This document shows, piece after piece, positions 51,782 to 60,603 of a stretch of 64,000 bases of DNA. The number at the start of each line of letters is the position of its first letter. Positions within the stretch are counted from its first letter, which is position 1. The notes beneath the pieces are model-generated. The model was not told the origin of the DNA. It was given only the letters and a program-made list of their open reading frames with translations, and did no database searches. Origin of the DNA: Mixophyes australis (lineage: Eukaryota > Chordata > Amphibia > Anura > Limnodynastidae); the NCBI GenBank assembly GCA_036250195.1, contig JAVHZZ010000002.1, positions 272,496,879 to 272,560,878 on the forward strand, read 5' to 3'. The position numbers and the translations under genes were made by a program.

Positions 51782-54700
51782 TTAGGTCTCCCGGAACAGG
51801 CTCACAAGTGACAGCTCTATGTCGTCGGTCTGAGTCTTGTCTTGCACTTTCTCCGGGTTATGGACTCTCCTGCAGTGGGTGGAATGGACCCAAGTGTCTC
51901 TCTCTGCAACCTTCAGTGATGTAGTACTGGTCAGCAGCACTTGGTACGGGCCTTCCCAACGGTCTGTTAAACAACCTGAACGTAAGAAATTGCGGATCAT
52001 AACATAGTCTCCAGGTTCAACATCATGACAGTTCGTCTCTGGCATACCAGGTGACAGCATTTTTAGTTTTTGTTGTTGTTGTTTCAGCTGTCTACTCATT
52101 CTTATAAGATATTGTACAGTCACTTCATTATTACACTTTAAGTCGTCTTGTGGACTCACGATCAAATGAGGTTGTCGTCCGAACAGTATCTCAAAGGGGG
52201 ACAGATTAAGAGGAGGTCTAGGAGTGGTTCGAATGCTGTGGAGGACCAACGGCAAAGCCTCAGGCCATGCCAACCCAGTTTCAGCCATTATCTTACCTAG
52301 TTTGTTCTTGATAGTACCGTTTACTCTCTCCACCTTACCACTGGCTTGTGGTCGGTAAGGGGTGTGAAGTCTGCTACTGATTCCCATGAGTTTACACATA
52401 TTTTGGAAGACATCACCAGTGAAATGGGTACCCCTATCACTTTCAATGATTCTAGGGATACCGAACCTACACACAAAGTCTTGTACAATTTTCTTTGCAG
52501 TGAACACAGCAGTATTAGTGGCTGCCGGATATGCTTCTACCCAACCGGAAAACACATCAATACACACTAACACATACTTTAGATTCCTGCACGGTGGTAA
52601 TTGGATATAGTCAATTTGTATTACCTGAAAAGGTCCGTCTGTAGGAGGGATGTGGGATGGCTCAGTTGGAATAGTTTTCCCAACATTTTTCCTCAAACAA
52701 GTAAGACATGACATTGCTTTCTTACCAGCTTGAGAGGAAAATCCGGGAGCACACCAGTATGCTCTCACCAGTTTGCACATACCTTCTTTACCCAGGTGAG
52801 TCAGGCCGTGTGCTGCTTCAGCCAGGCTTGGATAGTATGTTCGGGGAGCTACAGGCTTACCTTGTCCATCCCTCCAGAGTCCTGAGGACTCTTGACCACA
52901 TCCCTTCGCCTTCCAGACCGCCTTCTCCTGCAGGGAACACAAATCTTGCATTTCAATTAATTTCTGCGTGTCTAATGTCTGAAAAACCATCATAGTCTCG
53001 GTCGATACAGTCATAGGTTGCCCTGCTGCCCATTTAGCAGCTTCGTCTGCCCTGTTGTTGCCCAATGACACTGGGTCTTCTTCAAAGGTATGGGCTTTGC
53101 ACTTTATGACGGCTACTGTTCTGGGTAACTGTATCGCTGTCAGAAGTCCTTTTATGTGTTGTGAGTGTGCCACTGGTGTACCTGCTGCTGTCGTAAAGTT
53201 TCTAAGACGCCAAAGGGCCCCAAAATCATGCACTACCCCGAAGGCGTACCTAGAGTCAGTATATATGTTGGCTGATTTACCCTCTGCCAATTCACACGCT
53301 CTCCTTAGTGCTACTAGTTCCGCCACCTGGGCTGAGTGAGGTGGACCAAGGGGTTTAGCTTCTACCACATCCTGATCGTCTACAACAGCATAACCAGTAC
53401 ATAGCTCTCCTGTCTCTGTCTGTCTATGGCAACTTCCGTCTGTATAAAACGTAAAATCTACATTTTCTAAGGGGGTGTCACGTATGTTGGGCCTTGCAGT
53501 AAAGGTCTGATTCAGGTGTTCCATACAGTCATGCGTGTCAGTATTCTTGCCTAACTCATCATCAACCAGGGTCTCCTCACCTCCCACCCTTTGTGTCTCT
53601 TGAGACACATACGGAAGGTATGTAGCTGGATTTAGGGTGCTACATCGTTTGATGGTGATGTTTGAGGGTGCCATCAGGGCTAGTTCCCACTTTGTGAATC
53701 TAGCTGAAGAAACATGTCTGGTTTGGGCTGAATTTAACAGAGCTGATACAGCATGGGGTGTATAGATGGTTGAATTATGTCCTAATACTACATCCTCGCT
53801 CTTACTTACTAGAAGGGCCGTTGCTGCTACACTTCTGAGACATGTTGGGAGTGACCTTGCCACATTGTCTAATTGTGCACTGTAGTATGCTACCGGTCTG
53901 CTAGCGTCACCATGTTTCTGTGTGAGGACACCTGCTGCACAGCCATCAGCTTCTGTACAAAATAGCTCAAAAGGCTTTTCATAATCAGGTATTCCCAATG
54001 CAGGTGCTCTTGTCAGACTATCTTTAAGATTAAAGAACGCTTGCTCCGACTCTTCTGTGTGTACGACACGTTCTGGTTTTGAGGAAGAGACTAGCTCCTG
54101 CAATGGTAATGCCAGAATAGAAAAACCTGGGATCCAGGACCTACAGTATCCACACATCCCCAAGAAAGTACGAATCTGCTTCTGGCTCTGCGGCAGGGTC
54201 ATGTGTTGTATGGCCTCAATTCTGTCGGTTGTCAGGTGTCTTAGCCCCTTAGTGAGGCAGTGTCCTAAGTATTTGACCTTAGTCTGACATGGCTGTAATT
54301 TATCCTTTGCCACCTTGTGCCCTGTTTGTGAAAGATGAAGCAACAACAATTTAGTATCATGTAAACATGACATAAAAGAATCAGAGCACAACAACAAATC
54401 GTCCACATATTGAATTAGAACAGACCCATTGTGGGGTTGAAAGGATTGCAAACAGTCATGTAAGGCTTGGGAGAAGATACTGGGGCTGTCAATGAACCCC
54501 TGGGGTAGTCTGGTCCATGTGTATTGCACTCCCCTGTAGGAGAATGCAAAAAGGTATTGGCAGTCAGGGTGAAGAGGGACTGAAAAGAAAGCAGAACATA
54601 GATCAATGACAGTAAAATGACTGGCAGACGGTGGAATCTGCATGAGGATGACAGCTGGATTCGGCACTACGGGGAATTGGCTCTCAACAACTTTGTTAAT

Positions 54701-55456
54701 TCCCCTTAAGTCCTGGACTAATCTATAGCCCCTCCCCCCACTCTTCTTCACAGGGAAAATGGGACTATTTGCTGTACTGGCTGTACGAATTAAAATCCCT
54801 TGTTGTAACAGCCTCTCAATAACAGGATATACCCCTAGTTCCACCTCCGGTTTTAATGGATACTGTGGGATTTTTGGAGCTATCCTACCACTTTTTAGAT
54901 TGACCATGACAGGGGCTACGTTTGCCATCAGTCCAGTGTCCTGTCCATCTCTGGTCCATAGGGAACCTGGTATTTCCAGCAACATCCCCTTTACTTGAGA
55001 TGGACTTTGTTCTATAACAGGAGAGTGTAACATTAACCTTGGAGGGGTGTCCAATATGTCCTGTACCTCATGTGCAACCCTCTCGGGTATATCTAGGAAC
55101 ACACCATCTGAAGTACAGTATATGACACATCCCATTTTACATAACAAGTCTCTCCCTAGCAAGTTAGTAGGAGCCGCTGCAGCCAAGAGAAACGAATGCT
55201 TAGTATGCAGAGGCCCGATAGTAACTTCGGCGGGTTTAGTTAGAGGATAATGTAACACTTTTCCCGTCACCCCTATAGCTGGAATAGTTTTGCTGGTCAC
55301 CTGTAGATTGAAAGGAGAGGTTATCACAGATCGGGCCGCCCCTGTATCTACAAGAAAAGTTTGTTTCCTGCCAGCTATGTCAACTATCATTGTTGGTTCT
55401 TCACTCTGACTCTCAGTTAACCTCACTGGCTGTAGACTACAGGTATGACCTGACCC
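51782..55456 (-). CDS. pol: ERV Pol: protease, RT, RNase H, integrase (open frame)
   Basis: Follows the gag stop in the same reading frame, so it is presumably made as Gag-Pol by reading through the UAG. Protease: active site VDTGAARSVI at about residue 30 after the stop. RT: LPQGFIDSPSIFSQ and the catalytic Y-V-D-D-L near 54405. RNase H: FYTDGSCH and YTDSRYAF near 53260-53460. Integrase: zinc finger H-x4-H...CLTC (about 52690-52800), catalytic core with IQIDYIQLPP, ESDRGTHF and the glutamate in ASGKVERVNG, then a C-terminal domain. The frame of about 1,225 codons is uninterrupted and has all key residues. Similarity of the integrase and RT blocks to gamma-type retroviruses is clear; the nearest relative cannot be named without a search. 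Confidence 0.5.
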   Translation of the reverse strand, partial: GSGHTCSLQPVRLTESQSEEPTMIVDIAGRKQTFLVDTGAARSVITSPFNLQVTSKTIPAIGVTGKVLHYPLTKPAEVTIGPLHTKHSFLLAAAAPTNLLGRDLLCKMGCVIYCTSDGVFLDIPERVAHEVQDILDTPPRLMLHSPVIEQSPSQVKGMLLEIPGSLWTRDGQDTGLMANVAPVMVNLKSGRIAPKIPQYPLKPEVELGVYPVIERLLQQGILIRTASTANSPIFPVKKSGGRGYRLVQDLRGINKVVESQFPVVPNPAVILMQIPPSASHFTVIDLCSAFFSVPLHPDCQYLFAFSYRGVQYTWTRLPQGFIDSPSIFSQALHDCLQSFQPHNGSVLIQYVDDLLLCSDSFMSCLHDTKLLLLHLSQTGHKVAKDKLQPCQTKVKYLGHCLTKGLRHLTTDRIEAIQHMTLPQSQKQIRTFLGMCGYCRSWIPGFSILALPLQELVSSSKPERVVHTEESEQAFFNLKDSLTRAPALGIPDYEKPFELFCTEADGCAAGVLTQKHGDASRPVAYYSAQLDNVARSLPTCLRSVAATALLVSKSEDVVLGHNSTIYTPHAVSALLNSAQTRHVSSARFTKWELALMAPSNITIKRCSTLNPATYLPYVSQETQRVGGEETLVDDELGKNTDTHDCMEHLNQTFTARPNIRDTPLENVDFTFYTDGSCHRQTETGELCTGYAVVDDQDVVEAKPLGPPHSAQVAELVALRRACELAEGKSANIYTDSRYAFGVVHDFGALWRLRNFTTAAGTPVAHSQHIKGLLTAIQLPRTVAVIKCKAHTFEEDPVSLGNNRADEAAKWAAGQPMTVSTETMMVFQTLDTQKLIEMQDLCSLQEKAVWKAKGCGQESSGLWRDGQGKPVAPRTYYPSLAEAAHGLTHLGKEGMCKLVRAYWCAPGFSSQAGKKAMSCLTCLRKNVGKTIPTEPSHIPPTDGPFQVIQIDYIQLPPCRNLKYVLVCIDVFSGWVEAYPAATNTAVFTAKKIVQDFVCRFGIPRIIESDRGTHFTGDVFQNMCKLMGISSRLHTPYRPQASGKVERVNGTIKNKLGKIMAETGLAWPEALPLVLHSIRTTPRPPLNLSPFEILFGRQPHLIVSPQDDLKCNNEVTVQYLIRMSRQLKQQQQKLKMLSPGMPETNCHDVEPGDYVMIRNFLRSGCLTDRWEGPYQVLLTSTTSLKVAERDTWVHSTHCRRVHNPEKVQDKTQTDDIELSLVSLFRET

Positions 55457-55459
55457 CTA
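55457..55459 (-). promoter_or_regulatory. In-frame gag stop (UAG), probable readthrough site
   Basis: The codon order is ...CAG CGC TAG GGG TCA GGT CAT..., and pol continues in the same frame. In murine leukaemia virus a UAG followed by a G-rich spacer and pseudoknot is suppressed at a low rate. The pseudoknot was not tested here. Confidence 0.5.
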
Positions 55460-57076
55460 GCGCTGACTAGTGATTTCCCGCGCAGCATTTGCTGCCGTAA
55501 TATGCGCGGGTAGATGTGAGTCTTCTAGTCTATGTGAATCCTTTCTTGGAGGATATCTATGTGACCCACCCCTATGTGTATTGAGTCTTTCTTTATTACA
55601 ATCTCTAGCGTAATGTCCTTCCTCGTTACAGTTGAAACACCTGATCACTTTAGGTTTCCTGTTATATGGGTTGTATGCTGGTGGTCGTGTATGCACCCCT
55701 TCTAGAGCCTGTATACTTACCGTCATTAACCTATCACTTTTCTCTTCCCTTTTTCTAAAAAGGTTCTTGTCATGCTCCACAGCAGACTCCCTAAGGGAGT
55801 CTACCGTGACGCCTCTCCAATTAGGTAATGTGGTTTGTACTCTCGTCTTTAAATTTTCCCTAAGGCCATCCATCAGTACCCCTACAGCTACCTCTCTGTG
55901 ATGTGGGTCCTCACTTATGTTGGATATCCCAGTAAATCGTGCAATCGCTGTTATAGCTCTAGCAAAGTAATCTGAGGCAGTTTCACTATCCTTTTGTTTA
56001 ATGGTGAAAATCTTACTCCAATTTACTACTACTGGAAAACAGATGGCTAAGTGTTTGACAATTTGTTCTATATTCCGTTGGTTAATCTCATCAGTCAGGG
56101 TGTCATCTTCCTCCAACAAACAATCTCCAATAAATTTTTGTATGTTAGTATTGGGAGGAAGACACGCCCTCAACACTACCCGCCAATCCTTACTGGTTGG
56201 TTCATGAGCATTCCCTAAGTCTTTAACAAATTTTTGACATTTAGCTAACTCTTTTCTAGGATCTGGGAATTCAGTCATAATGGAACGTAATTCTGATCTA
56301 GTCCAGGGACAATGCATTGTAACATTTCTTAAAGGAACTACACCATCCTTATCCGGTTTCCCATTGGGAACTGATATTGTGCGGACCGGGAACACACCCT
56401 CTGGTACACTAACTTCAGGGGACGCTACAGGATTTACAGGCCCTAGATTTAGAACACTTTCACTCCTAGTGATCACGCTACTCTCACCTATCTCAGCCAT
56501 TTTCTCATACTTGCGCTGAGCCTCTAGTACATTAACAGCATGGGCAATGGCCGAAATCACAGTGGGTTCATCTTCGTTTTCAGATACACTTGATTGAAAC
56601 TGATTTAAAACAGGGTACAACTTAGTAATTTTTCTATTTTCAGTTTTAACAACGGCTGTACTTACCCCTCCCGCCACATAAGGTGGCGGGGGCGCGCTTG
56701 CGCTGAGTTCGCCACGCTTCTCAATGGTTACATCCGCCTTGCGCGCGCTTTTCGCCACGCCTATTTCCGGTTTGCATTCGCTGCTCTGCCACGTGTTACC
56801 TTCCATTTGCCACAATTTTAAACAATCATTATGTCTATTTCTCTTTTTCGTTGACTTGATCAACCATATTTTATCTTTTACAGTACTCAGTACCTCTGCA
56901 TTAAAACTCCCTACTGTTGGGAAAGGCCTATCACAAGCTTTGGTCATCCCGACCCACGTGTCACAATACACAGTTGCATATGCACCATATTTCTTACACA
57001 TGAGAAACCTCGCTGAACCAATAGGGCCTTCCTTAGGCAGTACACTGACCATCTCTAGCGTATGCTTAGCACCCAT
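55457..57076 (-). CDS. gag: ERV Gag polyprotein (open frame)
   Basis: 539 residues starting MGAKHTLEMVSV at 57076. Glycine in position 2 suits N-myristoylation of a retroviral matrix. The same frame is open 35 codons farther upstream but without an ATG, and a stop lies directly before. The matrix-like part is followed by a proline-rich segment with SAPPPPYVAG, where P-P-P-Y is a typical late-budding motif. The capsid region (RSIMTEFPDPRKELAKC; KQKDSETASDYFARAITAI) resembles gammaretroviral capsid with its major homology region. One CCHC knuckle (CFNCNEEGHYARDC) near 55620 forms the nucleocapsid, and the protein ends TSQR at a TAG. It assembles virions and packages RNA. No lesion was seen. Confidence 0.5.
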   Translation of the reverse strand: MGAKHTLEMVSVLPKEGPIGSARFLMCKKYGAYATVYCDTWVGMTKACDRPFPTVGSFNAEVLSTVKDKIWLIKSTKKRNRHNDCLKLWQMEGNTWQSSECKPEIGVAKSARKADVTIEKRGELSASAPPPPYVAGGVSTAVVKTENRKITKLYPVLNQFQSSVSENEDEPTVISAIAHAVNVLEAQRKYEKMAEIGESSVITRSESVLNLGPVNPVASPEVSVPEGVFPVRTISVPNGKPDKDGVVPLRNVTMHCPWTRSELRSIMTEFPDPRKELAKCQKFVKDLGNAHEPTSKDWRVVLRACLPPNTNIQKFIGDCLLEEDDTLTDEINQRNIEQIVKHLAICFPVVVNWSKIFTIKQKDSETASDYFARAITAIARFTGISNISEDPHHREVAVGVLMDGLRENLKTRVQTTLPNWRGVTVDSLRESAVEHDKNLFRKREEKSDRLMTVSIQALEGVHTRPPAYNPYNRKPKVIRCFNCNEEGHYARDCNKERLNTHRGGSHRYPPRKDSHRLEDSHLPAHITAANAAREITSQR

Positions 57077-58088
57077 GTTGAACAATATACCTTCTACCCG
57101 GAACACAGACACACCGCAATGCTCTGTTCCTTCCGGCCAAATGTGAAATACAGACACACCGCAATGCTCTGTTCTTTCCACCTAATAATTTCAACTCTGT
57201 TGCTATACTCACCGCTAGAGATCTATAATCCTCGGTGAACGTATTTCCTTTAGCCGCGTTCACTCGCTTTTCTCGCCCCTGGCGAGGATCCCTAATACAG
57301 AAATATCACTGTGGGCCCCAAGGGCTATCAGCTCCTCGATACCCTGGCTAAACCACAAAATCTGCTGAGTTTATTATCGCTGGGAGCGCAAAGTCGATAC
57401 AATCAACCTGCCTTTCCAGTATAATTCCTCCTAGCTGCTTCACCAATTCGCACTAACGGTGCGACCGGATCGCACTGCCTACCAATACTAATTATTAGCA
57501 AACCTTGCGATCTATTGGTAGCGCTTTGCGAAAACCCAGTTTTCGCATTCGGTATACCTGCCCTGTATACCGTCCTTCAGTTGGGCAATCCGCCTCGTCA
57601 GACAGCAACTGAGCACCTCAACAATAAAACAGTGTATCTACGTTACAACATCACACACTATACACCTTTTCTGCGCAGAAAATCAAAAGTTCCCAACAAT
57701 AGTAATAATGTCTCAGAGGCTTTCACAAGTAATTATACTATGCATGTATAATAACTATCAAAACGATTGTTTAACCACGTGGCAAGTTTACCGGAAGTTC
57801 GCGTACGCACAGCAGGAAGTACACATACGCTAAACAATGCAATACAGTTAAAACGCACAATGACAGAAAAAAGAAACAGTTTTCTCTTTTGTCCCTAGGT
57901 TCTAGTTAGCGTGCCCTAGATAATGCAAAACGGACATTCGGTTTCGCAACACAGAGTAAAATTCAGGTTTTGAACACCATGCGTTCTTACCCGTTTATGA
58001 CGCGTCTCCACCCTTTGTTGAGGAACCGAAATCCGTTGGTCTTGCGTATCATTGGCAACGAAACCTCCAAAGCTCACGAGCCCCCAAT
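57077..58088 (-). other. ERV 5' leader
   Basis: About 1 kb between the primer site and gag, expected to hold the packaging signal and splice donor. A 25-bp block (ACAGACACACCGCAATGCTC start) occurs twice, at 57103 and 57151. No other coding signal. Confidence 0.5.
58076..58086 (-). promoter_or_regulatory. ERV primer-binding site, tRNA-Pro type
   Basis: TGGGGGCTCGT, two bases after the 5' LTR, matches the first 11 of 18 bases of the tRNA-Pro primer site of gammaretroviruses. The following bases differ. Confidence 0.5.
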
Positions 58089-58927
58089 TGTTATGTGCGT
58101 ACTGTCGCTAACCAATAACGATTGTCGAACCTCGATTTGTGTTTCCAACGCACAAAGATTTATTCGCAATAAGTGGAAAAAATATGCTCAAGCGAAGTAA
58201 TAGTAAATACAGCCGTTACTTATCGCAGGCGCTCTGGATCCAGTGCAGTCATTCAATCCTGAAGTCTGGGGACAAGAAGTCTGCACTCTGGATCACAAGC
58301 TGCTGCTTATATACAAAATCAAATACAGTAATACAATGAAGATGGTATGGCTTGCATCTATTGGTCCGGGTCTCAGGAATGTCCAAGGGGTCGTCAATCA
58401 TTGGCTGGTTCATCCTAAGGAATCCAATGGAGGGGGTCATCTCTGCAGGGGGTATGCTCTGCTCTTCCCGCCAGAATTCCTTAGTCTTAAGTAGATCATA
58501 ATTCCCTATCATTCATAACTTGCGTATGCACTCTGCGATTCCCTCGCAGAGCGCACCAAACAGTAGGATATGTAACAAGGTTCATTATGATACCACTCAT
58601 GATGTTATTCCTTTAACCCGTTCTGTGTATTTCACTAATATGCATGTAACTCTGATATAACATATAAATACTACTATATTTCGACATAACTGACTATGTG
58701 TTGCTACTACCAATAATGTGTACTATTTTATAAGTATGCGTGTTTGTGCGAATGTATGGTAAAAGACCAATTACTGTTGCTGCCACGTGTAGTGGATGCG
58801 TACGCCCTTTCACGCCGTAGCGTGCCCTTGTACGTCATAGCGTACCGTACGCATCTTTTCAGACAAAGACAACCAAGTTTGCTAGACTTTAATTGAAATG
58901 ACTTTATCCAATTTACTGACTTCGACA
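58089..58927 (-). mobile_element. ERV 5' LTR
   Basis: 839 bp. On the minus strand TATATAAG lies at 58306-58313 and AATAAA at 58159-58164, about 145 nt apart, which sets a short R region. Bases up to the LTR end look identical to the 3' LTR. Confidence 0.5.
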
Positions 58928-58931
58928 GGAG

Positions 58932-59360
58932 CAATATAGCTCTCCTCTTTGTATGTTATCTATATAACACAGTAGAATGTGATTGCAGATTTAGAAGACC
59001 AAGACAGCCAGACCTATTATTTCTAATTCAGCAATGACAATTAGCAATGGAGCTCTCCTGAATGTCACTAGAGACTTTGAAGAACACTGCTACCCCTCCT
59101 CTTTCTTTTCTACCTATGACGCTGCCCAACTGCACTAGAGAGTGCCAAGAATGTGCTACCCCTTCTGTGTCCCTCTGTGAAATGCTGGATCGCTGTGGAG
59201 GGCGGAACTTACAGAATCCAAAGCTCGCGAGATCCGACAATGTAACGATGAAGTTCTGCCTCGTTTTCAATTACGAGGGCGCGCAAAAGTACCGAGCGCT
59301 CGTCTCGGTACTCGGATCTGCTAAGTTCGGGTCTCGGGGAACCGAGCCTGAGCATCTCTA
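58932..59360 (-). repeat. hAT 4 5' end with subterminal repeat
   Basis: The continuation of hAT 4 after the ERV: the third ~115-bp unit, then unique DNA and the element end with GGTTCCCCGAGACCCGAAC on the minus strand. This resembles the start of hAT 2. Confidence 0.5.
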
Positions 59361-59447
59361 GTGAACTATTAAGTAAGTGGTTTTGGCGAACGTAAGGTCA
59401 CCATAATAAATCCTTTGTGGTGGCAGAAAAGGCGTATTCATTGCTAT

Positions 59448-59800
59448 TATTATTACCATTTATTTATATAGCGCCACTAATTCCACAGTGCTGTACAGAG
59501 AACTCACATCAGTCCCTGCCCCATTGGGGCTTACAATCTAAATTCCCTCACATACAGACAGACACTGATGGACAGACAGAGAGAGACACACAGACAGACA
59601 CACAGACTAGGGTCAATTTTGTTAGCAGCCAATTACCTACCAATATGTTTTTGGAGTGTGGGAGGAAACCAGAGCACCCGGAGAAAACCCACGCAAACAC
59701 GGGGAGAACATACAAACTCCTCACAGATAAGGCCATGGTCGGGAATTGAACTCAAGACCCCAGTGCTGTAAGGCAGAAGTGCTAACCACTTAGCCACCAT
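59448..59800 (-). repeat. tRNA-derived SINE
   Basis: Full-length relative of 32587-32942. The tRNA-like head lies at the right (minus-strand GTGGCTAAGTGGTTAGCAC ... GAGTTCAATTCCC) and the body ends ATTTATATAGCGCC. A short (CAGA)n region lies at 59568-59607. Confidence 0.5.
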
Positions 59801-59907
59801 GATGCCCACAGTGCTAAGTGACTAAGATAATGCCAGTCACAGCAAGCTGTTCAGATTGCTGTATCTGGGACAGGCTGGGCGTTCGTGACAATCACCTACT
59901 AGGGGTG

Positions 59908-60346
59908 TGTAACAGATTCTGGATACTTCTACTACTAATCTTGATTAGCGCTGGCTTACCTGAGGTGCGGAGTCTAACGATCTCCCCGGTGTTCACCAAG
60001 AACCGCCGCAAGGCGGGGTGGGCTTCGCTGCCAGGAGTCGCAGGTCACAATCCTCGGGTTCGCCCCAAGATGTAGTACAGCAGAGTGGAGCGGAGGTAGC
60101 GGAGTCAGACAAGCCGGTTCGGTACACAGGAATGGAGTCAGGCAGAATCAGAAGGCAACTCGGAGTCAACAAGCCAGGTTCGGTACTCGGGTCACAAGAA
60201 CAGAAGAATGGTCAGCAAGCCGGGTCGGTACACAGGGATAGGAGAGCCAGGGTAGTCAAACAGGCAGAGATCAGCACACAGGAAGACACTGGAGACTGGA
60301 CGACACGAAGAGCAGGAGCCAGGAATAGGTAAGTGTTGCTCTGACA
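59908..60346 (-). mobile_element. LTR-derived block (Gypsy type), boundaries uncertain
   Basis: On the minus strand, from TGTCAGAGCAACAC to TCTGTTACA. It includes repeats of GTACCGAACCNGGCTTG and the string GTTAGACTCCGCACCTC, which is shared with the element D LTR. No target duplication was found. Confidence 0.5.
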
Positions 60347-60603
60347 CTCAGCGGAAGTGCGGCTTTCGGAGGATGGCAGTTTGCAAGAGTTTGCTAGAGG
60401 TGCAAGATGGAATTGTCCTTGGGCCCTCCCACCCACCCTGATGTTGTTGAAATAGGACATGCGCACTTTAAGAAACCAATCATTTCAGCGACAGGGCCTA
60501 CCAAACTACTGTGGCTGAAATTCATCTCTCCCTGTACAAACTAAACTGGCTCTACTGAGGCAAGATGTCATCCTCATCCTCATCCTCTGATTCCTCGCCC
60601 CCT

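Larger units (their letters stand above)
49066..58927 (-). mobile_element. Endogenous retrovirus, gammaretrovirus-like, apparently intact
   Basis: A 9.86-kb provirus on the minus strand with LTRs of 839 bp each (49066-49904 and 58089-58927). They look identical base for base where I compared them. GGAG is duplicated at 49062-49065 and 58928-58931 (4 bp). The primer site next to the 5' LTR is of the tRNA-Pro type. Gag, pol and env frames are all open. Equal LTRs mean a recent insertion. Class I (gamma/epsilon-like) is inferred from the Pol type, the stop between gag and pol in one frame, the primer site and the CWVC/CC Env motifs. Confidence 0.5.
40559..59360 (-). mobile_element. hAT element 4, split by LINE and ERV
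   Basis: Left end TAGAGATGTTCACTG, right end CTGAGCATCTCTA, both of the TAGAGATG hAT type seen in element 2. Flanks GTGAAATA (40551-40558) and GTGAACTA (59361-59368) match in 7 of 8 bases as a target duplication. The transposase, on the minus strand, survives only as an N-terminal fragment. The element is interrupted by a LINE-derived block (about 41838-48806) and by the ERV (49066-58927). Confidence 0.5.

Noticed and set aside
57066..57263. Minus-strand 65-codon frame upstream of gag as a separate gene
   Set aside because: It shares the duplicated leader block in another phase and has no features; the MGA start at 57076 fits Gag.
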